Shown piece after piece: positions 30,001-31,145 of a stretch of DNA of 31,145 bases. The notes under the pieces were generated by a model. That model searched no databases. It was not told the origin of the DNA and saw nothing but the letters and a program-made list of their open reading frames with translations. This DNA comes from a virus. Position 1 is the first letter of the stretch, and each line of letters starts with the position of its first letter. The translations under genes and the position numbers were made by a program. The DNA is taken from IMG/VR virus record IMGVR_UViG_3300047469_000397, positions 1-31,145 of that record; one strand, 5' to 3'.

Positions 30001-31145
30001 ATATTAAAAGGGACATATGGTAGATCCCAATAACAGGTATGAAACAAGTAAGGAGTTGGCCAAACTGAAAACTCCTCAACCTCTAGCCCCTCAATGTCCT
30101 CATGAGATGAAAAAACCACACCGCTTTTTCCAGAAAAATCCACTTTGTTCTGCCCACAGAAAACTGGTTCATCCTCAATAAAGACCCTGATATTTCCAGA
30201 CCTCGATGCCAAACTTACATAAACATCGATAGTATAGAACAATTTATTTCTAATATATTGTGATATGTTTTTCCCATCCAATACCACCGTGTAATCATTT
30301 GGACTTTCATCGCTTACAGCGCGAATAAATAATTTTTGATCACCATTGATCACAACTTCGAGGCGAACATCTCTTTCAATTCCATTTGTCCGACCAAGAG
30401 TGGCGTTATACAGAACCAATCCAGCGTAACACCTTTCACTAAAGCAGTTAGGTGACATCCTTATCTGAAAGTGCCTTCCATCCCAGAATATTGCCCCTTT
30501 TTTATTATTAATAACATCTCCATCAAAAAGACTAATCCATGCTTGGCCGCGAGTATCCCCGCTCACGTTGTACTTGCCAGGAGAGGAACTCCAGTTCCCA
30601 ATGCCATTTTTAGGCTTCCACTCTGGTATGTCGCCACTAAAGTTTGAGTATATATTTTCGACAATTGAAAATTTAGACACGAAATTACTGATCTGCTCAT
30701 TCGATGATTTCATCCTAAGTGTTAACGTATAGTCACCTGGCGGCAACCCACCATAAGCTGAAGTTGCATACCTGATACAACCTTTTTCCTTGCAAGGAGG
30801 GAACGGCTTCAAGGGTGGGATAATTTTTTTCGCAAGATGTTGTTGCGCACTGCTTCCACAGCGATTTGACCCAACCCTTCTTATGGGGGCCCAAGATATA
30901 TCCATTATCTGGTTACCAGTCCGATCCTCAATCAAGTTGAATGCTACCGAAGCATCGGGCGTGCAGCCCCAAGATAGTTCTGGTGTAGAGCTTTCGTTAA
31001 CTCTCCCTTTTGGAGCCAAACTAATATCGATAGGATCATCAGCCAGTGCGCCTCCCTCAAAAAACACCAGAATCAGTACTCCGAAACAGAGGCCGAGTAC
31101 ATTCAAAAAAAAGCCTTCTATATATTTAAATTTGTGCAAATTCAT
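29997..31145 (-). CDS. Secreted protein of unknown function
   Basis: A 382-residue protein; the ATG is the last codon of the window, so the gene could extend further. The N-terminus is a signal peptide: positive [11 protein letters not shown], hydrophobic [18 protein letters not shown], and likely cleavage after GGALA before DDP. A first domain (about 38-160) has several cysteines and [15 protein letters not shown]; a second beta-rich one (about 195-370) has [41 protein letters not shown] and resembles a jelly-roll or lectin-like fold, which is only an impression. The gene is AT-rich and runs toward the phage. Its stop (29997-29999) overlaps the stop of the methylase fragment on the other strand, so its own end may also have been reshaped at the junction. 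Confidence 0.65.
   Translation of the reverse strand: MNLHKFKYIEGFFLNVLGLCFGVLILVFFEGGALADDPIDISLAPKGRVNESSTPELSWGCTPDASVAFNLIEDRTGNQIMDISWAPIRRVGSNRCGSSAQQHLAKKIIPPLKPFPPCKEKGCIRYATSAYGGLPPGDYTLTLRMKSSNEQISNFVSKFSIVENIYSNFSGDIPEWKPKNGIGNWSSSPGKYNVSGDTRGQAWISLFDGDVINNKKGAIFWDGRHFQIRMSPNCFSERCYAGLVLYNATLGRTNGIERDVRLEVVINGDQKLFIRAVSDESPNDYTVVLDGKNISQYIRNKLFYTIDVYVSLASRSGNIRVFIEDEPVFCGQNKVDFSGKSGVVFSSHEDIEGLEVEEFSVWPTPYLFHTCYWDLPYVPFNI

Noticed and set aside
29718-30023. GTG-started frame of 101 codons overlapping the methylase fragment
   Set aside because: It crosses the LexA box and the methylase reading frame and has no recognisable motif; the methylase frame explains the sequence better.
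1-31145. tRNA genes, rRNA, CRISPR arrays, insertion sequences
   Set aside because: No cloverleaf-like gene, spaced direct-repeat array, transposase or terminal inverted repeat was recognised in the window. The 36-bp tandem repeat has no spacers.

Overview
The window holds a nearly complete temperate myophage genome (about 1.3 to 30.0 kb), apparently integrated in a Pseudomonas chromosome, most likely of the P. fluorescens group. That host is an inference. It rests on GC-rich codon use through the phage, an R-pyocin-like tail gene order, a CTGT-N8-ACAG LexA box near the right end, and a repressor of the self-cleaving type seen in Pseudomonas prophages. Both flanks (1-1.3 kb and 30.0-31.1 kb) are visibly AT-richer and unrelated to the phage genes.

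Layout. 1-1304: the end of a Pro/Ala repeat protein and a DUF2806 gene. 1334-2405: the immunity region, with a LexA/CI-type repressor on the minus strand, operator-like repeats, and a Cro/YdaS-like gene facing it. 2406-2741: a non-coding stretch with three successive hairpins. 2742-6047: early genes on the plus strand (CII-like regulator, C4 zinc-finger protein, TOPRIM primase fused to a VapE helicase, and a sigma-region-4-like protein that may be antiterminator Q). 6048-6574: 527 bases without a gene. It carries six exact copies of a 7-base word in both orientations around an AT-rich segment (candidate replication origin) and ends in a terminator just before the holin. 6575-14941: holin, a G-rich candidate cos region, then a lambda-type head module (small and large terminase, gpW, portal, ClpP-like protease, gpD, gpE capsid, FII, gpZ). 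14934-28585: a P2/R-pyocin-type contractile tail in the order V, W, J, I, fibre, fibre chaperone, sheath, tube, E, E', tape measure, U, X, D. 28634-29721: GH19 endolysin and Rz/Rz1 spanins. 29722-30000: a structured leader, a LexA box and a truncated DNA adenine methylase that runs into the right flank.

How it works together. RecA-stimulated cleavage of the repressor would free the early operon. The primase-helicase would start replication, perhaps at the repeats just downstream of its own gene, and the Q-like protein would let RNA polymerase pass the terminator before the holin into one long late operon. That operon is punctuated by hairpin/T-tract elements, four of which are followed directly by a CTGGAG ribosome binding site. 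No integrase, excisionase or transposase is visible, so the integration gene is either outside the window or lost.

The most unusual points are the bidirectional iteron-like array beside the primase-helicase, a tail-assembly chaperone gpE that is a tandem duplication of itself, an E' reading frame reached by +1 or -2 rather than the -1 shift of P2, a strong terminator-like hairpin inside the endolysin gene, and the LexA-box-controlled methylase cut off at the prophage end.
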